Of a DNA stretch of 64,000 nt, positions 52,293-61,430 are shown in pieces. The stretch lies in assembly GCA_027488935.1 (NCBI GenBank), contig JAIYAP010000009.1, positions 48,786 through 112,785 of the forward strand. Reading direction: 5' to 3'. The DNA is from Saprospiraceae bacterium. Lineage in GTDB: Bacteria; Bacteroidota; Bacteroidia; Chitinophagales; Saprospiraceae. Position numbers and translations under genes: made by a program. Under the pieces are notes generated by a model, which had not been told where the DNA came from, did no database searches, and was given only the letters and a program-made list of their open reading frames with translations. Position 1 is the stretch's first letter, and each line of letters starts with the position of its first letter.

Positions 52293-52800
52293 GTTGTTGG
52301 ATGTATTGTTGCATCCGTTCTACCATTTGTTCGATGGATTGTTGATCGGACTGAAGTTTTAAATGGGGGTATTGAAAAGGTTCGAATGCATCTCTGATTT
52401 TTTCGTACACCTCAAAATTGGCTTCGCTGTCTGGGCGGGGTTGGCTCACCCTTTTTTGGATGCTATTTTCATCGGCATAGGTTCCAATCCAAACAATCGG
52501 TACATTGCATTGTTTGGCCAAATGAACAAACTTTTCGCGCATGGCGGACTGATAAAAAGTGCTGTCAATCACCACTTTTTTACCGTTAGAGAGGGCCTGT
52601 TTGGCGCGTTCAAGCACGGTATTATACACGGTTTCTTTGTCTTTAACGGTATAATGTCCTAACAATCCCATGCTAATACGTACCTGATCGGTATTCAGAC
52701 GTGTGCACGCGTATTGTTGTGCATATGCGTTGGCAAGGGTAGTTTTTCCGGATCCGGGTAATCCAAAAACGAGAATAAGCATGATTTTATAAGATTTCAT
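52273..52800 (-). CDS. P-loop kinase (COG0645, AAA_33 type)
   Basis: P-loop NTPase of 175 residues. Walker A VFGLPGSGKTTLANAYA at the N-terminus; NTDQVRISMG with a substrate Asp; VVIDSTFYQSAMREKFVHLA (Walker B-like); and the lid Arg of KRVSQPRPDSEANFEVYEKIR. Start at 52800 (MKSYKIMLI). It reads into the downstream phosphotransferase-like gene with a 20-base overlap. The pair is probably one functional unit split into two chains. Confidence 0.82.
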   Translation of the reverse strand: MKSYKIMLILVFGLPGSGKTTLANAYAQQYACTRLNTDQVRISMGLLGHYTVKDKETVYNTVLERAKQALSNGKKVVIDSTFYQSAMREKFVHLAKQCNVPIVWIGTYADENSIQKRVSQPRPDSEANFEVYEKIRDAFEPFQYPHLKLQSDQQSIEQMVERMQQYIQQHDACTT

Positions 52801-52927
52801 GCAATTTAAGGGGCAAAAATTAACTAATGCGCTGACCGGAATTAGTGTGCGCACTGATATTCATCGAAAAAAAAATGCCTGCCCCGTTTAATTGGAGCAG
52901 GCTACACCCAAATTGGGTTGTTGTTTA

Positions 52928-53638
52928 TTATTTGCGGCCTCCTTTGAGGTCTTCTTGCAAGGCTTTCAATTCGGCCGTTTTGCCATCGCGTGCAAGTGCG
53001 GCTTGTTGCGGCCAGGTTGCAGGGTCGTGGATTTGGTAACGCTTTCCGGCTGCCTCGAGGATGTCTTTAATGGCAGTAGGTTTGCTGTCGGCCAATTCGG
53101 CAAAGGAATTAATGCCTGCTTTGTTGAGGAGTTCAGCGATTTTAGGTCCGATGCCTTCAATGATCACTAGATCGTCGGTGGTGTTATCTTTACTTTTTTT
53201 AGTGGTTTTTTTTGCCTTAGCAGGTGTTTCATTAGCCGCTGGTTGCACTTCCGAAGCAGCAGCCGGGGTCGGTTCGCTTTGGTCGAGGGATTGGCCAATC
53301 AGGTATTGTTCTTCGACAATTTGGCCATTTTCCCAGGTGCGACGAATCACCTCCGTGTACACCATCGGGTTGCCGGAGCGCGACGTGAAGTCGAACAAAA
53401 ATTCCGATTCCGTGGTATTTTGGTGGATCAGGGAAGCAGGACGTTCAATGCGGTTGATGCTTGCTACATTGTCAAAGAACCAACGCAGGGCTTCTATTTT
53501 TTGCGCTTTTGAATGGGTCTTGTCCTGGGCGTTGCTCAAGGTAACGCAATGGTCGGCAGCAAATTGATCGAATGCGCCGATGATATCACCAGATAAAACC
53601 TGGGTATCTACCGCTTCTAAAAGTTGTTTCAATTCCAT
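52928..53638 (-). CDS. NTF2-like domain fused to helix-hairpin-helix tail
   Basis: A 236-residue, cytoplasmic protein. The first 120 residues look like a SnoaL/NTF2-type cone fold (TRSGNPMVYTEVIRRTWENGQIVEEQYLIG). A low-complexity linker rich in Ala, Pro, Glu and Lys (about 121-155) leads to a helix-hairpin-helix tail (about 156-236): DDLVIIEGIGPKIAELLNKAGINSFAELA, the same tail seen on ribosomal L21 and other proteins in Bacteroidota. The tail normally binds nucleic acid. Function unknown; NTF2-like assignment is from shape and is the weaker part. Confidence 0.65.
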   Translation of the reverse strand: MELKQLLEAVDTQVLSGDIIGAFDQFAADHCVTLSNAQDKTHSKAQKIEALRWFFDNVASINRIERPASLIHQNTTESEFLFDFTSRSGNPMVYTEVIRRTWENGQIVEEQYLIGQSLDQSEPTPAAASEVQPAANETPAKAKKTTKKSKDNTTDDLVIIEGIGPKIAELLNKAGINSFAELADSKPTAIKDILEAAGKRYQIHDPATWPQQAALARDGKTAELKALQEDLKGGRK

Positions 53639-53672
53639 AGGTGAGTGTTGTTTTAGTACACATTTTCGACTG

Positions 53673-53680
53673 CAAAATTA
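53673..53680 (-). promoter_or_regulatory. -7 box upstream of the NTF2-like/HhH gene
   Basis: Minus-strand TAATTTTG, an exact TAnnTTTG match, 34 bases before the start at 53638. Confidence 0.45.
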
Positions 53681-53755
53681 AATAAAAAAAAGACACAGAA
53701 TATAAATCTGTTTGTTGCTTTATTGTTAAGGATTTTTAAAATTAAATTTGTTAAT

Positions 53756-53786
53756 AAAAAAAGGCGCTCGTTATTCAACGAACGCC
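53756..53786 (-). terminator. Rho-independent terminator after hemW
   Basis: GGCGCTCGTT (53763-53772) pairs with AACGAACGCC (53777-53786), one mismatch, 4-base loop; seven A residues at 53756-53762 give a T tract on the minus strand. Confidence 0.75.
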
Positions 53787-53898
53787 CCGGGTTGTAGGTA
53801 CTATCTATCTATATAAGTTATGTTGCAAATGGAAAATGGCCGGGGCGAAATAGAACGGCGCAAAAGTAAGAAGTTTTTGTCAAAATTTTGTCAAACAA

Positions 53899-55044
53899 CT
53901 AAGGATTCTCTCCCGATGCTGGGTAAAAAAGTTCGAGTGCAATTCGATCGGCTACCAGTTTTCCGGTTTTGCTCAAGCGGTATTTCCCTGGCAGCACTTC
54001 CATCCATCCTTCGCTGATCATTGGTGCGATCTGCTGCTGAAAATGTTGCAGGTATTTGGTGCCCATTTGCGCAATTTTATTTGTTTCGCTGCCCCAAATA
54101 GTGCGTAAAGTGGTCATAATGTACTCATTATACTGTTGGGTAGGGCTCAGGATTTCTAGTTCGAACGGGATCCGGTTTTCTTCAATGGCTTGCATGTAAA
54201 GCGCATTGTTGGCAATATTCCATTGGCGGGAAATGCTATTGAACGAATGTGCGGAGGGGCCGATCCCTAAGTAGGGCTTTCCCAGCCAATAACTGCTGTT
54301 GTGTCGGGCGTAACGGCCAGGCAGGGCAAAATTGGATATTTCATACTGCTCGTAGCCCGCTTTTTCGGTCGCCATTTGTAAAAATTCGAATTGGCGCGCT
54401 GCCTTTTCTTCATCGACGGGTTGCTGTTGGCCTTTTTTTACCCAAGCCCCTAAGGCCGTCCCATCCTCTACCGTCAAGCTATAACAGCTCAAATGGGGGA
54501 TGCCGTAATCGAGTGCAATGGCCACGTTTTGTGCCCAATCGAGGTCGGAAGTGGTGGGCGCCCCGTAAATCAAATCAATGGTTAGGTCTTTAAACCCTGC
54601 TTGTCTTGCGAGTGCAACCGATGCGCGTGCCTCCGCTGCCGAGTGTGCGCGGTGCATCCATTGCAGGTCTTTTTCACTAAATGATTGAATGCCAATGCTG
54701 AGGCGGTTGATGGGGGTATCCTGGCGCAGGTGCAGTAATTTTTCGGCATTCAGGTCGTCCGGATTGGCCTCCAAGGTAATTTCGGCGTCGACATCCACGG
54801 TATGGTGTTTGTAAATAGCCGCGCATATTTGTTGTATTTCGGTGCTATCAAGCAGCGAAGGCGTACCCCCGCCAAAATAAATGGATTGCAGGGGAGCACC
54901 GAGCAAATAATCTTTTTGCAGGTCAATTTCTCTTATAATGGCAGCGGTCATTGCTGATTTGGCACGCAAAGAGGTAGAAAAATGAAAGTTGCAATAGTGA
55001 CAAGCCTGTTTGCAAAAGGGGATGTGCAGGTAAATTCCAGCCAT
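53899..55044 (-). CDS. hemW: Radical SAM haem chaperone HemW-like
   Basis: Radical SAM protein of 381 residues of the HemW group, which carry haem and were long annotated as oxygen-independent coproporphyrinogen oxidase. The Fe-S motif is FCKQACHYCNF (Cys11, Cys15, Cys18) in the HemW form CxxxCxxCxF; SIYFGGGTPSLL, LEANPDDL and SIGIQSFSEKDL follow. The extra Cys of true HemN is not seen. Ends in an oligomerisation/winged-helix tail. It lies just upstream of DUF4129 and SpoIIM genes on the same strand in reverse order (those are 5' of it); nine bases separate it from the DUF4129 gene, so it may belong to their operon. Confidence 0.87.
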   Translation of the reverse strand: MAGIYLHIPFCKQACHYCNFHFSTSLRAKSAMTAAIIREIDLQKDYLLGAPLQSIYFGGGTPSLLDSTEIQQICAAIYKHHTVDVDAEITLEANPDDLNAEKLLHLRQDTPINRLSIGIQSFSEKDLQWMHRAHSAAEARASVALARQAGFKDLTIDLIYGAPTTSDLDWAQNVAIALDYGIPHLSCYSLTVEDGTALGAWVKKGQQQPVDEEKAARQFEFLQMATEKAGYEQYEISNFALPGRYARHNSSYWLGKPYLGIGPSAHSFNSISRQWNIANNALYMQAIEENRIPFELEILSPTQQYNEYIMTTLRTIWGSETNKIAQMGTKYLQHFQQQIAPMISEGWMEVLPGKYRLSKTGKLVADRIALELFYPASGENP

Positions 55045-55053
55045 AAGGCGCCG

Positions 55054-55698
55054 CTATATCTGTGCTAGTAATTGTTGAAAATCGATTTCCATGCGCTCAA
55101 ATTCGGATATATTGAGCGAAAGATTGCCATACCACACCCGTTCATAAGTTTGGGTGGCGTTTTTGAACCCTTGATAACGGGCATGCTGCCGCAATTCTTG
55201 CACATAATCGCGGTTGGTTTTGTCCCGGGTCCATTGCACAATCTTTTTTTCGGAAAGTTTTTTTATAATTTTAAGATAGTATAAGCGCAAAGCCAAACTA
55301 AAAGCGCCCTGGGCTTTCGCTGTGCGCAAAAACTGATCTAAATCCGACTCATGCAGGTACTCTTCCAGATTGTCGAGGGTAATTTCTACGCCATCCCGCG
55401 CAATGGTTTTATTGGCTGGGGCTTGCATCATGCGGTAAATGCCATAAACAATGGCCAAAAAGGCCACCACGGCCGCAATAATTTGAAATACTTTTCCCCA
55501 TGCAGCCGATTGCTGGGTCCATGCAGCGCCATCGCCAAAATTCAAATTGGGCATCTTCGCGGGGGGCTTGGGTAAATCTCGACTATAATCCAGGCCTTGC
55601 GTCGCTTTTTGCCAATCGCGTTGTTGGATCGGAACCGACTGGCCGTACAACGCTGATACAAACATGAAGAGCAAAAAAGTATAAAAAAATCGATGCAT
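55054..55698 (-). CDS. DUF4129-type membrane protein
   Basis: A 214-residue protein with a signal peptide (MHRFFYTFLLFMFVSALYG), a periplasmic region, one transmembrane segment (about 75-96) and a cytoplasmic helical domain typical of DUF4129 (GAFSLALRLYYLKIIKKLSEKKIVQW, then TNRDYVQELR and TYERVWYGN). Start at 55698 chosen as it gives the signal peptide; upstream frame to 55785 overlaps the SpoIIM gene. Known neighbour of MoxR/DUF58/DUF4350 clusters. It follows the SpoIIM gene after 28 bases. Confidence 0.8.
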   Translation of the reverse strand: MHRFFYTFLLFMFVSALYGQSVPIQQRDWQKATQGLDYSRDLPKPPAKMPNLNFGDGAAWTQQSAAWGKVFQIIAAVVAFLAIVYGIYRMMQAPANKTIARDGVEITLDNLEEYLHESDLDQFLRTAKAQGAFSLALRLYYLKIIKKLSEKKIVQWTRDKTNRDYVQELRQHARYQGFKNATQTYERVWYGNLSLNISEFERMEIDFQQLLAQI

Positions 55699-55726
55699 GT
55701 AAAATGTTGTAAAGGTAAAACAAAGC

Positions 55727-57586
55727 CTACTCGCGGGCCAAACCTCTGATTTTTCGATGGGTGCCAATGGTTTTAATTGCTTCATTTAAACTGTGTGCCT
55801 CCAACATTTCTTTACTGGAGAAATAAAGCAGTCCGCCCGCGATTACCTGCAAGACCAACAGTGCATAAAGCAGTACACTCGAAACAAATGTATTGGCAAT
55901 TTGGTTAAAAATCTGGGTGCCTGCTTCCGTGGAAGGGGCCATCCAACTGAACAAGGTCAAGATGATTTCCCAAATGGGCGTGTCTAAAAAGACAAACAAT
56001 AATAAACTCAGGTTGATGGTCAATGAACCTAATAAAATGGTCTGACGCCAATCCAGCAGTTGAGCACTCCGCAACAAGGCTTGTAAAGGGTTGGCTGTTT
56101 CAAAATACAAAACGGCACTGCATAAACCCAAGGCCGGAAAAAGAGGAATGGCGATCATCCAACCGAAAAAACCAATATTTGCCTTTAAAAGCACCGGAAA
56201 CAGCGCAACCGATAGGATAAGCATGGCTGCAGCGGTAATGCTCTGTAATGGACTGCGCAAGGCCCGGTCTTGCTCCGGAATTTCCTGTTCCAGGCTAAAA
56301 AGTGCCACAAAAGCCAAAAAAGCAAGCAGACATACTTGTACATAAGCGAGCAATGGCGCGGTTTCATTTGAAAAAAAAGAGTCGGTGCTGCTTATTTTTC
56401 CCATAAATCCGTGCTCTATCGAAAAAATATCGATGGGTTTGAGTGGCGAAAACGCAAAAGTATAACTTAAAAATATGCTGGTAGCCCCTACAACTGCCCA
56501 GCCAATGCGCATACCATGCCGTTGCAGGACCATAAAACACTCCGCAAGGATTGCGCCCGAGGTTTTGATTGCTTTGAAATTCAAGTCTTGCAAACGGTCG
56601 GGTGGCAGTTCCTTTTCAATATTTGCGGTTTTAAAACCCTTGGTGCGTGCCTTTTGCCAGGGTAGCCAAACAAAATACCACACCATAAAAAGCAGCGAAA
56701 TGGCAATAAAACTACCTCGAATAAAGGCTGGCGTTTCGGTAAATCGGGTAAAATAGCCTTCAAAAACAGCAGCAAGCATGATAATTGGCGCAATGCCCAA
56801 CATGATCTTGAGCGCTTTGCGCAAACTGCGTTGAAACGCCTGCGCCCGTCGGTAGGTGCCCGGAAACAAAAGACCCGAACCAGCCACCAATCCCGCTGCA
56901 CCTGCGATGATAATCGCCCCAATTTCGAGGGTTCCATGGATCCAGATACTTAAAAAAGACTGCCAAAACACGCCCTTTTCGACAAAAAAGTATTGAAAGG
57001 CCCCAACCATGATGCCATTATACAACATAATGTACACGGTGCCAATGCCCGCAAATACACCCAGGATGGCAGTCATTAACGCCACTCGCAGGTTGTTGAA
57101 GGCAATGCCCAGGGTCATGCCCAGCGGTTTGCTTTCTTTATAAACCGCCATCGGATCGCCCTTTTCAATATTTTGAATCGTCATATCAACATACGAATCC
57201 CCTAAAATAACGCGCGCAAACTCCGGATAAATCATGCTCGAAACCAGCCCAATGGTGAACGCCAACACAAAAATGCCGAAGGAAAGCCATAAGGCCCGGC
57301 GCTGCTCCCACATCAATTGGGGCAACTCATCAGTCCAAAATAGCCGTAAACGCTCCTTGGGAAACCGTTTTCCGCGGTAAACATTGTGAAATACGCGTTG
57401 CGCCAAACCATTCAAATACACCCGCACCGATCGATTGGGGTAAAAGGTGCGCGCATACGACAGATCATCGGTGATTTGAATAAACAAATCATTCAGCCGC
57501 TCCGGTTCATGCCGATCCGCCTGTAGCATGTTTTCAAATTCCTGCCACTTTTCCTGGTTTTGTTCTATGAATTTGGTCTCGCGCAT
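55727..57586 (-). CDS. SpoIIM-like membrane protein with extra C-terminal membrane half
   Basis: A 619-residue membrane protein. Residues 1-320 are the stage II sporulation protein M-like protein common next to MoxR genes: MRETKFIEQNQEKWQEFE at the start, the ARTFYPNRSVRVYLN region and a set of membrane spans containing GIMVGAF and HGTLEIGAIIIAGAAGL. The family is usually about 320 residues. The second half (about 335-619) is a further membrane domain of about seven spans with no assigned family; it is preceded by a cytoplasmic linker (KTANIEKELPPDRLQDL). Start at 57586 (MRETKF). It precedes DUF4129 and hemW. Confidence 0.8.
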   Translation of the reverse strand: MRETKFIEQNQEKWQEFENMLQADRHEPERLNDLFIQITDDLSYARTFYPNRSVRVYLNGLAQRVFHNVYRGKRFPKERLRLFWTDELPQLMWEQRRALWLSFGIFVLAFTIGLVSSMIYPEFARVILGDSYVDMTIQNIEKGDPMAVYKESKPLGMTLGIAFNNLRVALMTAILGVFAGIGTVYIMLYNGIMVGAFQYFFVEKGVFWQSFLSIWIHGTLEIGAIIIAGAAGLVAGSGLLFPGTYRRAQAFQRSLRKALKIMLGIAPIIMLAAVFEGYFTRFTETPAFIRGSFIAISLLFMVWYFVWLPWQKARTKGFKTANIEKELPPDRLQDLNFKAIKTSGAILAECFMVLQRHGMRIGWAVVGATSIFLSYTFAFSPLKPIDIFSIEHGFMGKISSTDSFFSNETAPLLAYVQVCLLAFLAFVALFSLEQEIPEQDRALRSPLQSITAAAMLILSVALFPVLLKANIGFFGWMIAIPLFPALGLCSAVLYFETANPLQALLRSAQLLDWRQTILLGSLTINLSLLLFVFLDTPIWEIILTLFSWMAPSTEAGTQIFNQIANTFVSSVLLYALLVLQVIAGGLLYFSSKEMLEAHSLNEAIKTIGTHRKIRGLARE

Positions 57587-57670
57587 GGTTGAATGAAATA
57601 GCCTTGAAATACCTGCCAAGCCTATTCAGCCTGCAATTTATCTGGAATTTTTGTATAAATGCAAGCCTTG

Positions 57671-60600
57671 TCAAAATACCGCGCGTACCTGTGCGCGGCC
57701 TACATGCACGATGCGGTTTTCACCGGTTTTTCGGCCATCATAACTGACACTTAGTTGCATACTTTTAGAAAGTTGACGGTCGACACTCAGGCTCCACAAG
57801 AAGTTTTTGCCATTTTGCAGGCCGTCCAGCATGGTAAAAGCGATGGCCGTATTGGATTGGCCGGTGTAACGAATATCAGTATAGGCACCTTTTAGTCGTA
57901 AAGAATTGGCTCCTTGAAATCCTTGCGGGTTTGCTTTGGATTGCGGATTCCAGGCTAATTCGGCGTTCCATTGGTTTTGCAGGGCTTTTTCGCCGCCCTC
58001 GCCGCTGTTTTTGCTGTCGCGGTATTGCGCGCTAAATGCCATGCGAAAATTGCGGCTGGGCAACCAGGAAATTTTGGGGCCTGCTGCCTGATAAAGGATG
58101 TTAAAATCGCGGTTGTTGAAGGTCTGGTTGTCGCTTTTTTTCACGCCCCTGCTCAAATCGGATTCAATACTCCATTTTGTTCCAATGTTGATGCGTCCGT
58201 GCAAAATCAATTCGGAATTGCGGCGTTGTTCAAAACCGGTGGTCAAAACCACTTGATTGCCCTGGTTACTTTGCGTAATGGAAGCGTCCCAGGCTGGATT
58301 TGCGCGGTTGAGAAAGAGGACATTGCGGACGACCGAGCTGAGGGTGACCAGGCTGGTATCGACAATATTTCCCTGAAACGGGTTCCAGGCCTGGACTGCT
58401 TGTGCGCTGGCGATGGTGCGGCGGTTAATTTGCAGGGTGCTCTGGGTCGAAAATTTGCTCAAGGTTCTTTTCCAGCCTTTTTTGCTGCCCCAAATCAAAC
58501 GCGGTTCGAGGCGCAGGTTTTGGTTAAATGCGAGGTTGTTGGTTCGAATGTAATCGGTCGTGGTCACCGCCACCCGCACATAATTGGCTTGATCCAAAAA
58601 CACGGCTGTTTCCATTTCATCGATTTGCAGCAAACTATCGCGGTTGCGGTCTACCCAGGTATATTGGCCTTCGCCGGGATTTACTTTGATGTAATTAAAC
58701 GCAATTTTCGGACTTTGGCCAGCTCCAATTTCGTAACCCGTGGTGAGTGAAAAAGCGTTTTTAAAGGCCATAATCGTATAATCTATACGACCCAAATACG
58801 TTTCCTGGGCTTTCAGAGTCGTCAATTCGGGGTCAAGGATGCGCAAGTTCCGATACGTGATGGTCCAGCTGAGGTTTTGCGTGGGTTGGGTACGCGGGTC
58901 TTTGGGAATGCCATTCCATCGGCCATTCAGGTTGCCCTCGCGGGCTGCTGTATTTTGGTTAAAACCTTGATCTACGGGAAAATAGTCGTTGCGTTGGCTG
59001 ATCGCGCCATTTAATTGCCAGGCTTTGTTGGTTTCGGGTGTTTGGAAATAAACGCGGTACAAATCGTACCAAAAACTGGTCAAACTCAGGGTGTCCCGGC
59101 CATTTAGGAACCGTTCGTTGCGTTCGCGTTCGGCATACACGCCAATTTTTACCAGAGCCGTTTTGTCTTTTCCTGAAAAGAAGGATTTTGAAATTTCTAA
59201 TTTAGGACGTGAAAAACGGCTGGATTCCACGCGCCCGTCGGTTTGCAACAAGTTGATTTCGGCCATCCATTCAAAGCCTTTTTGTTGGAGGCGAATTTGG
59301 GCAAAATGGCGCTGCCCCTCGTAGGCACCTTTGCGGTTAAAAGTGCCAAATTCGTAACGCGCGGTGCCCCAATCGCTTTTTTGCACATTTAAAATACCCC
59401 TTGCAAGTTGCTCTGCTACGGTATCAAGGGCTGTGTTGGTGTTCCAGTCGCGCACAAATTCGGCCGCACGGTAGGGGTTCAGCGCCTGGAATGTGCGGGC
59501 GGTGTATTCATAATTGCCCTGCACAGAGGCCAGCCAACCTTGTTTTCCCGGTGTTTTCAGAACGGTTTGTTTATAACTTAAATAGCCTGCAAGACCTTGA
59601 TTATTCGCATCATCCAAGGCCGAAAAACGGTTATAATCGCGGCTGCTGAGGGCCAATTCTGCCTGTAAATTGCTGCCTTTTACGGGTTGTAAATGAGCAC
59701 CCATGGTGTACAACTGGCGTTGTTCGGGAGCAATAAGGCGCACCACCGGCTCATAATTGCCTGTTGGCTGGCAAGTAATCGGATCGGGCGCAACCCAGCG
59801 AAATACCCGACCATTGGCTGAAGTAAGCACCTGCACATAATTTCCCTGCCCGGCAGGCACTTCCGAAAATCGCGCTGCATACCGAGCACTGTCGGGATTG
59901 GTGTTGTAGCGCAAAATACGGATCAGGTTGCCGCAAGCCGCCGTATCTATATAGGTGTACAAGACCCGATCGGTCGAAAATCCATCGAGCGTATCTACCC
60001 CGGAAGAAAAGGCGTCGCGCAGGTTATCGCCTACTTCCGACAGGCGTAGGCGGGCGGCGCTCGATAAATCCTGGGCACTGCTGCTGCTGCGCCCATCCTG
60101 CTCGGAATACAGGTTAAAATACACTTTAGACTGTTTATGGGTCCAAAAAGCGCCCGCTGTGATGGTGGAGCGCAAAAAAGATTGGACCGCATATTCAAAC
60201 TCTACAATAATTCGGATGTCTTTGGTAATCAGCCGACGTGGCGTAAAGGTGATTTCGCCCAAGTTATAGTCAATAATATAATCGTCGGCCAAACCACGGC
60301 GTAACAATTGTCCGTCGATAAATACTTTTTCCGTACCTGCCAAAACGATAATAAAACGCTCTCCTTCAGCGCCTTGCAATCGATATGGCCCCTGGTTCCC
60401 TTCCTGCCCCTGAATTAGTTGGCGCGAAAATTTTCCTTTTGAAATGGCTGCCGCAAATTGCAAGCGGATGCTATCCGACGCATTCCAGGCATTTTTACGT
60501 GTTGTTAATTGTTCGGAAAATTGCGTCAAGCCCTGCACAGAACCCTGGTACGTGACCATGCCGCCCTGCAAGCGTTTGAAATAATTGCTAAAATAACTGC

Positions 60601-61384
60601 CCGCGGGGCGCAGCAGGTCGAAGTCGCCCGCACTCAAAACAGTGCTTTTTCGTTTAATTTGAATAAAAATCCGGTCAAATTCCTGCAATTGGCGGGTAGT
60701 GCCATCGGGTTGTAGCGGAATGGAGTTGTCGGATAAAGTGCCTGCTATTTCCAGGTCATTGCCGAGTTTTCCGTTGAGTTGAAGGTTTAAATTGGAATTG
60801 AATACCAGGTTTTGGCTGTTGCCAAATGACAAACCCCTGGTGTACGCCCCACCTGTTGTCAGGCCTGCGCTTTCCCAGGGTTTTAAATCAGGTTCGTAAG
60901 GCGTGTAGTCGAACGCGATATCACCGCTGCGGCTTGCTTTCCGCATCGCCGTTGAGTCCAGGCGTGTAATCGGAGCGCCCAGGTTAACAGGTAGCCGCCG
61001 GTATTGCAATTTGATTTGCCGGCAATCGGGATATTGTTGTTTCAACAAGCCGGTATCTAATAACAGTTGGTTGTTTTGAATTTTCCAACATGTAGCATCA
61101 ATCGGGTTGCCATTTTGGGCATCGAATACCTGATTTTCTAATAAATAAACGGTTTGGGAGTCCAATAATTGAACCGGCGTCAGGGCGTCTATTACCTTCG
61201 ATTGCAAATTGGAGCGGGGTATGCCTACTTGTGCACCAACCCACCATGGTAAACCTGTAAAAATCAGAAAATACCCAATTGCGGGTACACGGCGGTACCT
61301 CCTTGATCCGTTTGGCAGACAAGCAGGTGGTAAACATGCACAACAAAAAGAAAAAACCAAGCGAGCAGCCCTGAAAAACATCAT
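57671..61384 (-). CDS. Large outer-membrane beta-barrel protein, unknown function
   Basis: Giant outer-membrane protein of about 1240 residues, a Bacteroidota family with no established role. After a probable signal or membrane segment (AIGYFLIFTGLPWWVGAQ) an N-terminal region has the conserved KLGNDLEIAGTLSDNSIPLQPDGTTRQLQEFDRIFIQIKRK block and a following GDFDLLRPAGSYF, both marks of this family; from about residue 430 it consists of a long run of aromatic-rich strands (e.g. FNLYSEQDGR, YLGRIDYTIMAF) to a final RAQVRAVF. Start uncertain: TTG at 61441 or Met at 61384; the latter preferred because it clears the upstream gene. Confidence 0.72.
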   Translation of the reverse strand: MMFFRAARLVFSFCCACLPPACLPNGSRRYRRVPAIGYFLIFTGLPWWVGAQVGIPRSNLQSKVIDALTPVQLLDSQTVYLLENQVFDAQNGNPIDATCWKIQNNQLLLDTGLLKQQYPDCRQIKLQYRRLPVNLGAPITRLDSTAMRKASRSGDIAFDYTPYEPDLKPWESAGLTTGGAYTRGLSFGNSQNLVFNSNLNLQLNGKLGNDLEIAGTLSDNSIPLQPDGTTRQLQEFDRIFIQIKRKSTVLSAGDFDLLRPAGSYFSNYFKRLQGGMVTYQGSVQGLTQFSEQLTTRKNAWNASDSIRLQFAAAISKGKFSRQLIQGQEGNQGPYRLQGAEGERFIIVLAGTEKVFIDGQLLRRGLADDYIIDYNLGEITFTPRRLITKDIRIIVEFEYAVQSFLRSTITAGAFWTHKQSKVYFNLYSEQDGRSSSSAQDLSSAARLRLSEVGDNLRDAFSSGVDTLDGFSTDRVLYTYIDTAACGNLIRILRYNTNPDSARYAARFSEVPAGQGNYVQVLTSANGRVFRWVAPDPITCQPTGNYEPVVRLIAPEQRQLYTMGAHLQPVKGSNLQAELALSSRDYNRFSALDDANNQGLAGYLSYKQTVLKTPGKQGWLASVQGNYEYTARTFQALNPYRAAEFVRDWNTNTALDTVAEQLARGILNVQKSDWGTARYEFGTFNRKGAYEGQRHFAQIRLQQKGFEWMAEINLLQTDGRVESSRFSRPKLEISKSFFSGKDKTALVKIGVYAERERNERFLNGRDTLSLTSFWYDLYRVYFQTPETNKAWQLNGAISQRNDYFPVDQGFNQNTAAREGNLNGRWNGIPKDPRTQPTQNLSWTITYRNLRILDPELTTLKAQETYLGRIDYTIMAFKNAFSLTTGYEIGAGQSPKIAFNYIKVNPGEGQYTWVDRNRDSLLQIDEMETAVFLDQANYVRVAVTTTDYIRTNNLAFNQNLRLEPRLIWGSKKGWKRTLSKFSTQSTLQINRRTIASAQAVQAWNPFQGNIVDTSLVTLSSVVRNVLFLNRANPAWDASITQSNQGNQVVLTTGFEQRRNSELILHGRINIGTKWSIESDLSRGVKKSDNQTFNNRDFNILYQAAGPKISWLPSRNFRMAFSAQYRDSKNSGEGGEKALQNQWNAELAWNPQSKANPQGFQGANSLRLKGAYTDIRYTGQSNTAIAFTMLDGLQNGKNFLWSLSVDRQLSKSMQLSVSYDGRKTGENRIVHVGRAQVRAVF

Positions 61385-61430
61385 TGGATTGGCGTTTTGT
61401 GCGGCTTTAAAGTTGCCTGACAAATGCCAT

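Noticed and set aside
57971..58750. 259-residue plus-strand frame opposite the giant barrel gene
   Set aside because: Antisense frame in a long GC-balanced gene; no signal, motif or promoter.
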